A stretch of 64,000 bases of DNA, from the NCBI RefSeq assembly GCF_905397435.1, contig NZ_CAJPVI010000035.1:1-64000 (forward strand). The letters are read 5' to 3'. The position numbers and the translations under genes are program-made. This document shows positions 45,503-55,300 of the stretch, one piece after another (position 1 is the first letter of the stretch; every line of letters begins with the position of its first letter). The notes under the pieces were generated by a model. It had not been told where the DNA came from. It saw only the letters and a list, made by a program, of their open reading frames with translations, and did not search any database. The DNA comes from Cupriavidus numazuensis (GTDB lineage: Bacteria > Pseudomonadota > Gammaproteobacteria > Burkholderiales > Burkholderiaceae).

Positions 45503-46554
45503 CACGCCTCCTTGGCCTGACGTTGCTGCGCCTGTGCGGCTTCCTCTGCCACGCGGCGCTCGACGACCCAGCGGAACTGTGACAGCGCGGCATCGATCGA
45601 GAACGGGATCATCTTGAAGTCCGGCGCCAGCGCCAGCGACCGTTGCTGCGCGGTGATGATGTCCCGGTCCTCGTCGAACGCGGTGACCACGCTCTGGTGG
45701 ATGGACCGCGTGACCTCGGGGTTATCGATCGCGAAGTTATGCGGATGGGCGAAGAAGTAGTGCGTCGAGTTCTCCGTCTCCGGCGTCAGCGCCTGGCACC
45801 CGCGGAATTCGGCCGCATCGATGCGCTGCCCCTCGGGCGCACCGGTGCCCGTGGGCGCCATGCCGGAATCCATCAGCAGGATCGCCGGAATCGTGAAGTT
45901 GTAGACGTTCCAGCGGTCCACCTTGCCCGGCCAGTTCTTGACCTGCTTCGCGAACGGCGGCGCATCGGTGTCGAGCGTCCAGCGCGTAATGCGCACGCCG
46001 TTGTCGAGGCGCTCGACCTTGGGCTGCGCCGCTGCGTAGTCCTCGCTGCCGCCCAGCGTGGTGGGGTGCACGAACGGCAGATGCGAGAAGTCGAGCAGGT
46101 TGTCGGCAATGAGCAGGTAGTTGACGTCATAGTGGATGTAGCCGTCGAGGCTGCGCCACGCCGGGTCGGCCAGCCAGTGCGTATCGGGAATCAGTGCCGG
46201 ATCGGCCGATTCGGGATCGCCCATCCAGATCCAGATCCAGCGGTTGCGTTCGACCACCGGGAACACGCGCACGCGGGCCTGTGGCGGAATGCGCTGCTGT
46301 GCTGGTGCCTCGACGCAACGGCCGGACGTGTCGAACTTCAGTCCGTGGTACATGCAGCGTACGCAGTCGCCTTCGCGCCGGCCGATCGACAGCGGCGCGC
46401 CGCGATGGCAGCAGCGGTCTTCCAGCGCATGGAGGGTGCCGTCCTCCGACCGGTACATGAGCACCGGGATGCCGATGATGGTGCGGCTGAAGAAGTTGCT
46501 GGCGCCGACTTCGTTGTCCCAGCCGGCGACATACCAGGTATTCCTGACGAACAT
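45502..46554 (-). CDS. VanA-like Rieske O-demethylase oxygenase
   Basis: A 350-aa oxygenase. The Rieske cluster ligands are Cys48 and His50 in CCHRGAPLSIG and Cys67 and His70 in CMYHGLKFD. The mononuclear iron site is DNLLDFSHLPFVH with His158 and His163. The start FVRNTWYVAGW is typical of vanillate and other aryl-ether demethylases. A divergent LysR gene is its neighbour, whereas classical vanAB is paired with a GntR-type vanR, so the substrate may be another methoxy- or sulfo-aromatic such as in TsaMB. Gene name left open for this reason. Confidence 0.88.
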   Translation of the reverse strand: MFVRNTWYVAGWDNEVGASNFFSRTIIGIPVLMYRSEDGTLHALEDRCCHRGAPLSIGRREGDCVRCMYHGLKFDTSGRCVEAPAQQRIPPQARVRVFPVVERNRWIWIWMGDPESADPALIPDTHWLADPAWRSLDGYIHYDVNYLLIADNLLDFSHLPFVHPTTLGGSEDYAAAQPKVERLDNGVRITRWTLDTDAPPFAKQVKNWPGKVDRWNVYNFTIPAILLMDSGMAPTGTGAPEGQRIDAAEFRGCQALTPETENSTHYFFAHPHNFAIDNPEVTRSIHQSVVTAFDEDRDIITAQQRSLALAPDFKMIPFSIDAALSQFRWVVERRVAEEAAQAQQRQAKEA

Positions 46555-46622
46555 TGCGTGTCTCCTGTGTGTGGAACGCCCTCTGCGAGGCGTGTTGACA
46601 GCAGGTTAGGCAGCGCGACAAT

Positions 46623-46637
46623 ATGCGTCAATCGCAT
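46623..46637. promoter_or_regulatory. LysR box between the oxygenase and its regulator
   Basis: ATGCG-TCAAT-CGCAT is a perfect 5-bp inverted repeat with T24 and A36 in T-N11-A register, the form of LysR recognition sites. It lies 26 bp before the regulator's ATG at 46663 and 69 bp from the oxygenase start. Confidence 0.5.
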
Positions 46638-46662
46638 GATAATCATTGAGGGAATGTATGCC

Positions 46663-47655
46663 ATGCATACTGACGCGTTCGACTACAACCTGCTGACGGT
46701 ATTCGATGCGATGCTGCGCGAGCGCAGCGTGACGCGCGCCGCGGCGCAGCTTGGCCTTACGCAGAGTGCGATGAGCCACGCGCTGAACCGCCTGCGCGAA
46801 TTCTTCGACGATCCACTGTTCGTCAAGACCGCCGCGGGCATGACGCCGACGATCAAGGCGGAGGCGCTGTCCGAAACCGTACTGGACGTCATGACGGCGA
46901 TGCGCACGCGCGTGCTGCCGCAGGCGAGCTTCGACCCCGCCACGATGCAGCGCACGTTCACGCTGTGCATGACGGACATGGGGGAACTGGTGTTCCTTCC
47001 ACCGCTGATGAAACGGCTGCGTGTGGTTGCGCCTCACTGCAAGCTGCGAACGCTGCAGGTGCCGGTGCCGCAGATCGAAGGGCTGCTGGCGTCGGGCGAT
47101 GCCGACCTGTTGCTAGGCTCGGTGCAGACGGCGCCCGAGTCGCTGTTCCGGCAGCAGTTGTTCATGCATGGCTTTGTGACCATCGTGAGCACAAAGAACA
47201 GGCAGGTGCGCGACGCCCTGACGATCGAGCAGTTCGAGTCGATGCCGCACGTCACCGTGAGTCTCGCGGGCCGTACGAGCCCGTCGTACGACGCGGCATT
47301 CGAGAGTCATGGGCTCAGGCGCAACATCTACCTGCATACGCCACACTTTCTCTCGATCCCGCTGCTGATGGAGCAGCAACCCGACCTGATCGCGACCGTG
47401 CCCGAGGAACTCGCGAACGTCTTCAGCCGCTACGGCATCGTGCGCGTGGTGAAGCCTCCTGTGGTGTTGCCGCCGTATGCGTTGAGCCAGTACTGGCATC
47501 CGCGCTTTCACCACGATCCGGCCATCGTCTGGCTGCGGCAGCTTGTGAAGCAGACGTTCGACCGCTATCCGGATACCGACGTGTCAGGCGATGCCATGCC
47601 CGTGCCGGTCCGCAGGAAAGGCGCAACGGCCAAGCGGGGCGCCAGTTCGCGGTAG
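46663..47655 (+). CDS. LysR-family regulator (NodD/PcaR-like N-terminus)
   Basis: A 330-aa regulator. HTH: YNLLTVFDAMLRERSVTRAA and LTQSAMSHALNRLREFFDD, the variant of the NahR/NodD branch that often senses aromatic compounds. A ligand domain fills about 95-300. The start at 46663 has GAGGGA about 10 bases upstream; the ATG at 46654 abuts that sequence and is unlikely. It is divergent from the VanAB-like operon and is its probable activator. Confidence 0.88.
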   Translation: MHTDAFDYNLLTVFDAMLRERSVTRAAAQLGLTQSAMSHALNRLREFFDDPLFVKTAAGMTPTIKAEALSETVLDVMTAMRTRVLPQASFDPATMQRTFTLCMTDMGELVFLPPLMKRLRVVAPHCKLRTLQVPVPQIEGLLASGDADLLLGSVQTAPESLFRQQLFMHGFVTIVSTKNRQVRDALTIEQFESMPHVTVSLAGRTSPSYDAAFESHGLRRNIYLHTPHFLSIPLLMEQQPDLIATVPEELANVFSRYGIVRVVKPPVVLPPYALSQYWHPRFHHDPAIVWLRQLVKQTFDRYPDTDVSGDAMPVPVRRKGATAKRGASSR

Positions 47656-47786
47656 CGTTCCACAAGCCATGGAGAGGCGATGATCGAAGGGCGTGGCGAG
47701 CAGGTACCCGCCGGTCAGTGCCGGGGACTACCTGCGCCAGCGCGTGAATGCGGACTTCAGGGGCGAACTGAACGGGCGCGCCTACA

Positions 47787-48329
47787 TTACGACGCCGCAA
47801 CCACCCCGCACGCAATCCGCCCGCCTGAATTCCCTGTCGGCTGCGTCTTGTAGTCGTCCGGATCCTTGTGCACGACTACGGCGCGGCCGACTACGCTGTT
47901 CGGGCCGCTGCCCACACTCAGGTCAGGCATCAGGATGCTGGCGCGCGCATTGCCGTTGGCGTCAGCCGTGAGGTTGTTCATGTCGCCGGCGTGGTGGTCA
48001 GGCATGCCCATCTGCCCGTGCGGCTTGCTGGTCGGGTTGAAATGGCCGCCGGCGCTCATCGCATCGGGCGCCGAGCAGTCGCCCTTTTCGTGCACGTGGA
48101 AGCCATGCGTGGTGTTGGGCGGCAGACCCGTGACCGATGCCACCATCATCACGCCGCCGGCCTGCTGCGTGAACGTGACCGTGCCGCCTGTATTGGTGCC
48201 GCTCTTCGGCGAGAGGGTCGCGGTGGCCTTGGCACCGCCGCCGCCCCCCGTTGTCCCCGAGCCGGCACAGCCCGCCAGGGTCATTGCTACCGCTGCCGTG
48301 GCCGCCAGGCCGAAAAGTGTGCGTTTCAT
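47787..48329 (-). CDS. sodC: Cu/Zn superoxide dismutase, lipoprotein
   Basis: A 180-aa periplasmic enzyme. Signal and lipobox: MKRTLFGLAATAAVAMTLAG with Cys21. Metal ligands are visible in GFHVHEKGDCSAPD and GGHFNPTSKPHG, and the closing block PTGNSGGRIACGVV is the family signature. GGGAGGG precedes the ATG at 48327-48329. A Gly-rich linker follows the lipobox. It protects the envelope from superoxide. Confidence 0.92.
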   Translation of the reverse strand: MKRTLFGLAATAAVAMTLAGCAGSGTTGGGGGAKATATLSPKSGTNTGGTVTFTQQAGGVMMVASVTGLPPNTTHGFHVHEKGDCSAPDAMSAGGHFNPTSKPHGQMGMPDHHAGDMNNLTADANGNARASILMPDLSVGSGPNSVVGRAVVVHKDPDDYKTQPTGNSGGRIACGVVAAS

Positions 48330-48422
48330 CGGAACCCTCCCATTCACGTTATTGCGGAAGAAACAGTATAGGATGCGACGCTTACGCAGTGGCGCGGATT
48401 GAGCGGCGAATAACAGGCGCGC

Positions 48423-49364
48423 CTACGCGGCCAGCTGCGTCACCCCGCCTTGCTGCGGTGCGGCACCGAAGTGCGGATGCCGGCCAAAAATGTCCGCCAC
48501 CCAGTTGACGAATACGCGAACCTTGGCGGACAGGTGGCGGTTCTGCGGATACATGGCGGAAATCGGCAGTTCCTCGCTCTGCCAGTCGGACATGACTTCG
48601 ACCAGCCGGCCGCTGGCCACGTACGGTTCGGCCATGACGCGCGACAGGCAGGCCAGTCCGTGGCCCGCGAGCGTGCATTCCAGGTAGACATCCCCATCGT
48701 TCGTGGAAATGGCGGATGGAAGCAGGATCTCGGTGCTCTCGTGCCCGCGCGTGAACTGCCATGGCCATTCGCGCCCGGTGCGGTTGGACAGGTGGTTGAC
48801 TGCCTTGTGCTGGGCAAGGTCCGCGAGCTCATGCGGCGTGCCAAAGCGGTTCAGGTAGATCGGCGACGCGAAGAACGCCAGCTTGAGCTGGCCGATGCGC
48901 CGCGCGACCATGGACTCGTCCACCGCGCCCACGCGCAGCACCACGTCCACGCCTTCCTGCAGCAAGTCGATCGGCTTGCCGTTGATGGTCAGGTCCAGCT
49001 TCAGTTCCGGGTAGGCCGCGAAGAAGTCGTGCAGGTGCGGGATCAGCGCAAGGCGGGCCAGCCCGGCGGTGGTATCCACCGACAGCGTGCCCTTGGGCGA
49101 GTTGTTGTGCCGCGTCAGCGATTGCTCGGCTTCTTCCACATCGGCCAGGATGCGCACGCACCGCTCGTAGTACGCCGCACCGTCGCTGGTCACGCTGATG
49201 CGCCGGGTGGTCCGGTGCAGCAGCTTGACGCCCAGATGCGTCTCCAGGTTCTGGATCAAACGGGTGAGGGTGGCCTTGGGCAGGTCGAGCGAGTCGGCGG
49301 CACGCGCGAAGCTGCCCATGTCGACCACCCGGGTGAAGGCCTGCATTGAGACGAGACGATCCAT
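48423..49364 (-). CDS. ceoR: LysR-family regulator of the RND efflux operon (CeoR/BpeT-like)
   Basis: A 313-aa LysR protein of the CrgA-like type: MDRLVSMQAFTRVVDMGSFA, HTH PKATLTRLIQNLETHLGVKL, then RTTRRISVTSDGAAYYERCV. The start at 49364 gives the standard N-terminus; the frame extends to 49466. It is divergent from an llpE-like gene and a MexEF-OprN-type efflux operon. This gene order is known for ceoR-llpE-ceoAB-opcM of Burkholderia cenocepacia and bpeT-llpE-bpeEF-oprC. Assignment rests mostly on that order. Confidence 0.85.
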   Translation of the reverse strand: MDRLVSMQAFTRVVDMGSFARAADSLDLPKATLTRLIQNLETHLGVKLLHRTTRRISVTSDGAAYYERCVRILADVEEAEQSLTRHNNSPKGTLSVDTTAGLARLALIPHLHDFFAAYPELKLDLTINGKPIDLLQEGVDVVLRVGAVDESMVARRIGQLKLAFFASPIYLNRFGTPHELADLAQHKAVNHLSNRTGREWPWQFTRGHESTEILLPSAISTNDGDVYLECTLAGHGLACLSRVMAEPYVASGRLVEVMSDWQSEELPISAMYPQNRHLSAKVRVFVNWVADIFGRHPHFGAAPQQGGVTQLAA

Positions 49365-49714
49365 GATGAGCTTCCGACCAATGTTTCCTGACGGCTCGCC
49401 GAACGGGGCGACCGGTGCGAATGTACGGGGATTGGTTGCCGGGGCGATGTGCAGGCCTGGCGCCATGCCAGGGCTTCCCGGTTCCCGGCTGGATGCCGGC
49501 GGCTGAAAGGGCCGCGCAGCCGGGAGAGCGGGAGTGAATCACATTTTCCAAGACCTTGTCATGCGTGGGGTCTCAGCGGGCGGATTATTCCAATCGCGGA
49601 ACAGTGCGTTGGCAATCTCTCGCTTTATCCCATCGGCGTCAATCACCATAATCCGTTGCATCGCAACACATGATAGGCGTGCCAACCGATTTCAGCACGC
49701 CCGCCAAGGTGCCC
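49365..49714 (+). promoter_or_regulatory. Divergent control region ceoR/llpE
   Basis: Two inverted repeats are visible. GTTGC-ATC-GCAAC at 49655-49667 also fits T-N11-A (49656-49668). Upstream, TTCC-AATCGC-GGAA lies near 49588-49601. The former ends 2 bp before an in-frame ATG at 49670, which makes that ATG an unlikely start. No other gene is seen in the gap. Confidence 0.45.
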
Positions 49715-50644
49715 ATGTCCCAGTCGCCCAGCCATCGCCCACCCGCCGCGCCGTCGGCCACCGGCAACGAGCAGGCGCGCGTCGCGGAATTCAGCGTGGC
49801 AAGCGGCGAGCGCGAGATCTCGGTATGCGTGTGCTACCCGCCCGGATATCCCGCCCCGGCCACTGAAAGTGGCGCGCTGCTGCCGTGGCTGGTGTACCTG
49901 CACGCGGGTGGTTTCGTGGACGGCGGACTGGAACGGGCAAAGCAGCTCGTGCAGTCCCTGGCAGCCTCGGTGCCGGCAGTCGTGGTGACGCCGGCCTACT
50001 CGCTGGCGCCGGACCACCCGTTTCCGGCCGCGCCCGAGGATGCGTACAACACCGTGGAATGGGTGCTGCGCTACGCGCGCCGCCTGAAGGTGGACAAGGC
50101 ACGCTTTGCGCTGGTTGGCGAAGAGGCGGGCGGCAATCTGGCCATCGCGCTGTCGCAGATGCTGCGCGACCGTTGCGCCCCGCAGCCGAGCGGGCAATGG
50201 CTGATCCGCCCCGTGACCGACCCGTGCCTGCAGCATGCGTCGTGCACCGGCGCGGGCCGTGGCGCGGTACCGCTGGAAACCCTGCAGCGGCTGGCCTGCA
50301 ATTATCGCGACTATCTGCCGACGCCGGCCGCCAGCGTGCACCCGTATGCCGCGCCGGCGCTGGCCTCGCGCCTGGCAGGGCTGCCGCCCACGCTGGTGCA
50401 GGTGGCCGAAGTCGATGCGCTGCGCGCGGAAGGCGAAGCCTTCGCGGGGCGCCTTGCCAAGGCCGGTGTGCCGGCCGAGGCCATGATCATGCCGGGCGCC
50501 TGTGGCGACGGTGTAGAAGACACCCACGAGGACTGTCAGTCGTGGGTAGACGAAGGTGCGCGATTCCTGCGGCGATGTCTAGCCGCGGCCGACGACACCT
50601 CATCCCGGCGCGAAAGCCGGTCCGGAATGAAGCCTGCCGGCTGA
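49715..50644 (+). CDS. llpE: LlpE-like alpha/beta hydrolase, nucleophile missing
   Basis: A protein of about 309 aa of the hormone-sensitive-lipase fold. The oxyanion segment YLHAGGFVDGG (about 61-71) is present, but at the nucleophile elbow the usual GDSAGG reads GEEAGG (135-140), so Glu137 stands at the serine. The Asp of VAEVDALRAEGEAF is present; the catalytic His region (PGACGDGVEDTHEDC) is unusual. It is therefore probably not a hydrolase. It is encoded between the LysR gene and the efflux genes, the place of llpE in Burkholderia. The ATG at 49670 is in frame but overlaps an operator; 49715 has AAGGTG upstream. Confidence 0.82.
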   Translation: MSQSPSHRPPAAPSATGNEQARVAEFSVASGEREISVCVCYPPGYPAPATESGALLPWLVYLHAGGFVDGGLERAKQLVQSLAASVPAVVVTPAYSLAPDHPFPAAPEDAYNTVEWVLRYARRLKVDKARFALVGEEAGGNLAIALSQMLRDRCAPQPSGQWLIRPVTDPCLQHASCTGAGRGAVPLETLQRLACNYRDYLPTPAASVHPYAAPALASRLAGLPPTLVQVAEVDALRAEGEAFAGRLAKAGVPAEAMIMPGACGDGVEDTHEDCQSWVDEGARFLRRCLAAADDTSSRRESRSGMKPAG

Positions 50645-50832
50645 GGCATTCCGGGTAACACGCCAGCCGGTACTGATGCCGCCGAGACGGACTGCGCGGC
50701 ATCCGGCAAACAGACTTGCTGATCTGTCCGACAAGCTCCGGACCGCATTTCGCGGCCCGGCCGGCGGCGTTCGTGCTTTCGCAGCCTTTTGCTTTTCCAG
50801 TTGAAGAAAACCCGCAACAGGAGTGAAGAGAA

Positions 50833-52074
50833 ATGATTACCCAGAATCGACGCACGTTGATCGCGATTGCCATTGTGGTCGTCCTCGGCGCCGGCGTTGC
50901 CACCTCCATGCTGCGCCCGTGGCATGGCGGCGAAGCGCATGCCAACACGCCGCCGCCGGCCCCGGCCATTGAAGTGGCGAGCGCAGTCGGCAAGACCATT
51001 ACCGAATGGGACGAGTTCTCGGGCCGTATCGAAGCGGTGGACCGCGTGGAAATCCGTCCGCGCGTCTCCGGCACGATCGAAACGGTGCATTTCCGCGAAG
51101 GCTCGATCGTGAAGAAGGGCGATCCGCTGTTCACGATCGATCCGCGCCCCTACGCAGCCGAAGTCGCGCGCGCCGAGGCGGCGCTGGCCGCGGCTCAGGT
51201 ACGGGCTTCGCATGCGCAGTCGGAAAAGGCGCGTGCCCAGCGCCTGCTGGACGACAACGCCATCTCGAAGCGAGAGTTCGACGAGCGCATCAACGCCGCC
51301 AGCGAATTGTCCGCCGACGTGCGCGGCGCGCAGGCGGCGCTGGAGGTGGCGAAGCTGAACCTGAGCTACACGCGCATCGTTGCGCCGGTATCCGGCAAGG
51401 TATCGCGTGCGGAAATCACGGTCGGCAACCTTGTCGCAGCGGGCGCCGCATCGCCGCCGCTGACGTCGGTGGTCTCGGTCTCGCCGGTGTATGCGAGCTT
51501 CGATGTCGACGAGCAAAGCTACCTGCGCTACACCGCGCCGGGTGCTGGCGGCGGCAAGGACGGCCTGCCCGTGTTCCTGGGCCTGGCCAACGAAGACGGC
51601 AATCCGCACGAGGGCAAGATCCACTCGATCGACAATCGGCTCGATACGCGCAGCGGCACCATTCGCGTCCGCGCCGTGTTCGACAACGAGGATGGCCGCC
51701 TGTTGCCGGGCCTGTATGCGAAGGTCAAGCTCGGTGGCGGTTCGCCGCACGACGCCGTGCTGATCAACGATCGCGCCATCGGCACCGACCAGGGCAAGAA
51801 GTTTGTGCTCGTGGTGGACAAGGCCAACAAGCTGACCTACCGAGAGGTGGATCTTGGGCCGACCTTTGAAGGGCTGCGCGTGATCCGCAAGGGCTTGAAG
51901 CCCGGTGAAAGCATCGTCGTGAACGGCCTGCAGCGCGTGCGTCCTGGCGATACGGTCGCACCGAAGCCGGTATCGATGGCGTTCCGCAGCGAACTGGAGC
52001 CGCGATCCTCCTCGCCTGACCGCAAGCAGGCGGCCAGCGAGAAAAGCGAAGCGGACGTGAAGCCGGTCAGTTGA
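50833..52074 (+). CDS. ceoA: RND efflux periplasmic adaptor (MexE/CeoA-like)
   Basis: A 413-aa membrane-fusion protein. N-terminal anchor LIAIAIVVVLGAGVATSML, lipoyl domain GRIEAVDRVEIRPRVSGTIE and RIVAPVSGKVSRAEITVGNL, a helical hairpin between, then the beta-barrel and membrane-proximal domains. No lipobox cysteine is present, so the anchor is a membrane helix. AGGAG precedes the ATG. It joins the inner-membrane pump to the outer-membrane channel. It is separated from the pump gene by 284 bp that contain a REP-like repeat. Confidence 0.92.
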   Translation: MITQNRRTLIAIAIVVVLGAGVATSMLRPWHGGEAHANTPPPAPAIEVASAVGKTITEWDEFSGRIEAVDRVEIRPRVSGTIETVHFREGSIVKKGDPLFTIDPRPYAAEVARAEAALAAAQVRASHAQSEKARAQRLLDDNAISKREFDERINAASELSADVRGAQAALEVAKLNLSYTRIVAPVSGKVSRAEITVGNLVAAGAASPPLTSVVSVSPVYASFDVDEQSYLRYTAPGAGGGKDGLPVFLGLANEDGNPHEGKIHSIDNRLDTRSGTIRVRAVFDNEDGRLLPGLYAKVKLGGGSPHDAVLINDRAIGTDQGKKFVLVVDKANKLTYREVDLGPTFEGLRVIRKGLKPGESIVVNGLQRVRPGDTVAPKPVSMAFRSELEPRSSSPDRKQAASEKSEADVKPVS

Positions 52075-52095
52075 GGCATGCGAGCCGATGTCTTG

Positions 52096-52209
52096 CTCCC
52101 CTCTCCCGCTCGCGGGAGAGGGGTTGGGGGAGAGGGCAGGAGCCTCAACGGAGTGCCAGCGCCTGAACCACCCCTCTCCCCAACCCTCTCCCGCTGAGGG
52201 GAGAGGGAG
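52096..52209. repeat. REP-like inverted pair (REPIN) between efflux genes
   Basis: Two GC-rich hairpin units face each other. The left one, 52099-52124, is CCCCTCTCCCGC-TC-GCGGGAGAGGGG, a perfect 12-bp stem, and runs on as TTGGGGGAGAGGG. The right unit (52171-52209) carries the inverse order, CCCCTCTCCCCAACCC then CTCTCCCGCTGAGGGGAGAG. A 34-bp spacer parts them. Such paired units are dispersed non-coding repeats in many proteobacteria. In this place it could reduce read-through or stabilise the upstream mRNA. I saw no second copy in the window. Confidence 0.8.
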
Positions 52210-52358
52210 CCGGCCTGAGGAACCGTTGATGTCTTCTCCACTGGGCAATTGCCAGAGCCTTAAGAACGCGCGTCCGTAGTTTGTTTCGATCCCCAAACTG
52301 TTGATGGTGCCCGCCACGAGCGAGCCGCCAGGGGAACGCTTTTTTTGCAGAGACCAAG

Positions 52359-55300
52359 ATGAATCTCTCGAAATTCTTTATCGACCGCCCCATCTTCGCG
52401 GGTGTGTTGTCGGTGCTGATCTTCCTGATCGGCGCTATCTCGATGTTCAAGCTACCGATTTCGGAGTACCCGGAAGTCGTGCCGCCGTCGGTGGTTGTGC
52501 GCGCGCAGTTCCCGGGCGCGAACCCGAAGGTGATCGCCGAAACCGTGGCTACGCCGCTGGAAGAGCAGATCAACGGCGTCGAGGACATGCTGTACATGAA
52601 CTCGCAGGCCAACAGCGACGGCACGCTCACGCTGACGGTGACCTTCAAGCTGGGCACCGACCCGGACAAGGCGCAGCAGCTCGTGCAGAACCGCGTGTCG
52701 CAGGCCGAGCCGCGCTTGCCGGAAGACGTGCGCCGCCTTGGCATCACCACCGTCAAGAGCTCGCCCGACCTGACCATGGTGGTCCACCTGGTCTCGCCGA
52801 ACGACCGCTATGACATGACGTACCTGCGCAACTACGCGCTGATCAACGTGAAGGACCGCCTTGCGCGGATCCAGGGCGTGGGCCAGGTGCAGATGTTCGG
52901 CTCGGGCGACTACTCGATGCGCGTGTGGCTGAACCCGGAGAAGATCGCCGAGCGCAACCTGTCGGCATCCGACGTGGTCAAGGCCATTCGCGAGCAGAAC
53001 GTGCAGGTGGCGGCCGGCGTGATCGGCCAGTCGCCGACGCTGCCGGGTACCGACCTGCAGCTTTCGGTGAACGCGCAGGGCCGGCTGCAGACCGTGGAAG
53101 AGTTTGGCGACATCATCGTCAAGACGTCTTCGGACGGCGCGGTCACGTACCTGAAGGACATCGCACGCATTGAACTCGGTGCGTCGGAATACGCGCTGCG
53201 CTCGCTGCTGGACAACAAGTCCGCGGTCGCGATCCCGATCTTCCAGGCGCCTGGTTCGAATGCGATCCAGATCTCGAACGACGTGCGCAAGACCATGGAG
53301 GAACTGAAGCAGAACATGCCCGAGGGCGTGGACTACAGCATTGTCTATGACCCGACGCAGTTCGTGCGCCACAGTATCGAGGCGGTGGTCCACACGCTGT
53401 TCGAGGCCATTGCGCTCGTGGTGCTGGTGGTGATCCTGTTCCTGCAAACGTGGCGTGCGTCGATCATCCCGCTGCTCGCGGTGCCGGTGTCGATCGTCGG
53501 TACGTTCGGGCTGATGCATGCTTTCGGCTTTTCGATCAACGCGCTGAGCCTGTTCGGGCTGGTGCTTGCGATCGGCATCGTCGTGGACGATGCGATCGTG
53601 GTGGTGGAAAACGTCGAGCGGAACATCGAGGAAGGGCTGTCGCCGAAGGAAGCGACCTACAAGGCTATGCGTGAAGTCAGCGGCCCGATCATCGCGATCG
53701 CGCTGACGCTGATCGCCGTGTTCGTGCCGCTCGCGTTCATGACGGGCCTGACCGGCCAGTTCTACAAACAGTTCGCGCTGACGATCTCGATCTCGACGAT
53801 CATCTCGGCGTTCAACTCGCTGACGCTGTCGCCGGCATTGTCGGCGCTGTTGCTCCGGGGCCACGACGCGCCCAAGGACTGGCTCACGCGCGGCATGGAC
53901 AAGGTGTTCGGCGGCTTCTTCGCGCGCTTCAACAGTTTCTTTGGCCGCAGCTCCGACAAGTATGGTCGCGGCGTGAAGGGTGTGATTCGCCGCAAGGGCT
54001 CGGTGTTCGGCGTCTATGCCGTAATGCTGCTGGCCACGTGGGGCATCTTCCAGATGGTGCCGAAGGGCTTCGTGCCCGCGCAGGACAAGCAGTACCTGGT
54101 GAGCTTTGCCAAGCTGCCTGACGGCGCGACGCTCGACCGGACCGAGGACGTGATCCGCCGCATGTCGGAGATCGCGCTCAAGCATCCGGGCGTGGAGTCG
54201 GCCGTGGCGTTCCCGGGCCTGTCGATCAACGGCTTCACCAACAGTCCTAGCGCCGGCATCGTGTTCGTCACGCTCGATCCGTTCGACAAGCGCAAGGGCA
54301 AGGAGCTGTCCGGCAATGCGATTGCCGCGGACCTGAACAAGCAGTACGGGTCGATCCAGGACGCGTTCATCGCGGTGTTTCCGCCGCCACCGGTGCAGGG
54401 CCTCGGCACCATCGGCGGGTTCAAGATGATGATCGAGGACCGTGCGGCGCTTGGCTATGACGCGCTGTTCGACGCGACCAACGCCTTCATGGCGAAGGCG
54501 CGTGCCACGCCCGAACTGGCTGGCATCTTCAGCAACTACCAGGTGAACGTGCCGCAGCTCGACGTGCAGCTCGACCGTACCAAGGCCAAGCAGCTTGGCG
54601 TGCCGGTGACTGATGTGTTCGAGACGCTGCAGACCTATCTTGGCTCGGCCTACGTGAACGACTTCAACAAGTTCGGCCGCACGTACCAGGTCAAGGTGCA
54701 GGCGGATGCGCAGTTCCGCCAGCATGCCGAGGACATTCTGCAACTCAAGGCGCGCAGCGCCAGCGGCGAAATGGTGCCGTTGTCGTCGCTGGTGAAGGTC
54801 AAGCAGAGCTTTGGTCCGGACAGCGTGAGCCGCTACAACGGCTTCACCGCCGCCGATATGAACGGCGGTCCGGCGCCGGGCTTCTCGTCCGGCCAGGCAC
54901 AGGCTGCCGCTGAGCGGATCGCTGCCGAGACGCTGCCGAAGGGCATCGGCTTCGAATGGACCGAGCTGACCTACCAGGACATCCTGGCCGGCAATGCGGG
55001 CGTGTGGATTTTCCCGCTGTGCGTGCTGCTCGTGTTCCTGGTGCTGGCCGCGCAGTATGAAAGCCTGACGCTGCCGCTGGCCGTGATCCTGATCGTGCCG
55101 ATGAGCCTGCTGGCAGCCATGACGGGCGTGTGGTTGACGCGTGGGGACAACAACATCTTCACGCAGATCGGCTTCATCGTGCTGGTCGGGTTGTCGGCGA
55201 AGAACGCGATCCTGATCGTGGAGTTTGCGCGAGAGCTGGAGCACCACGGCCGCACGGTGGTACAAGCCGCGATCGAAGCAAGCCGCCTGCGCCTGCGCCC

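Noticed and set aside
45643-46653. A long N-terminal extension of the LysR gene (670-codon frame)
   Set aside because: The extension is antisense to the Rieske oxygenase gene; the LysR HTH starts right after the ATG at 46663.
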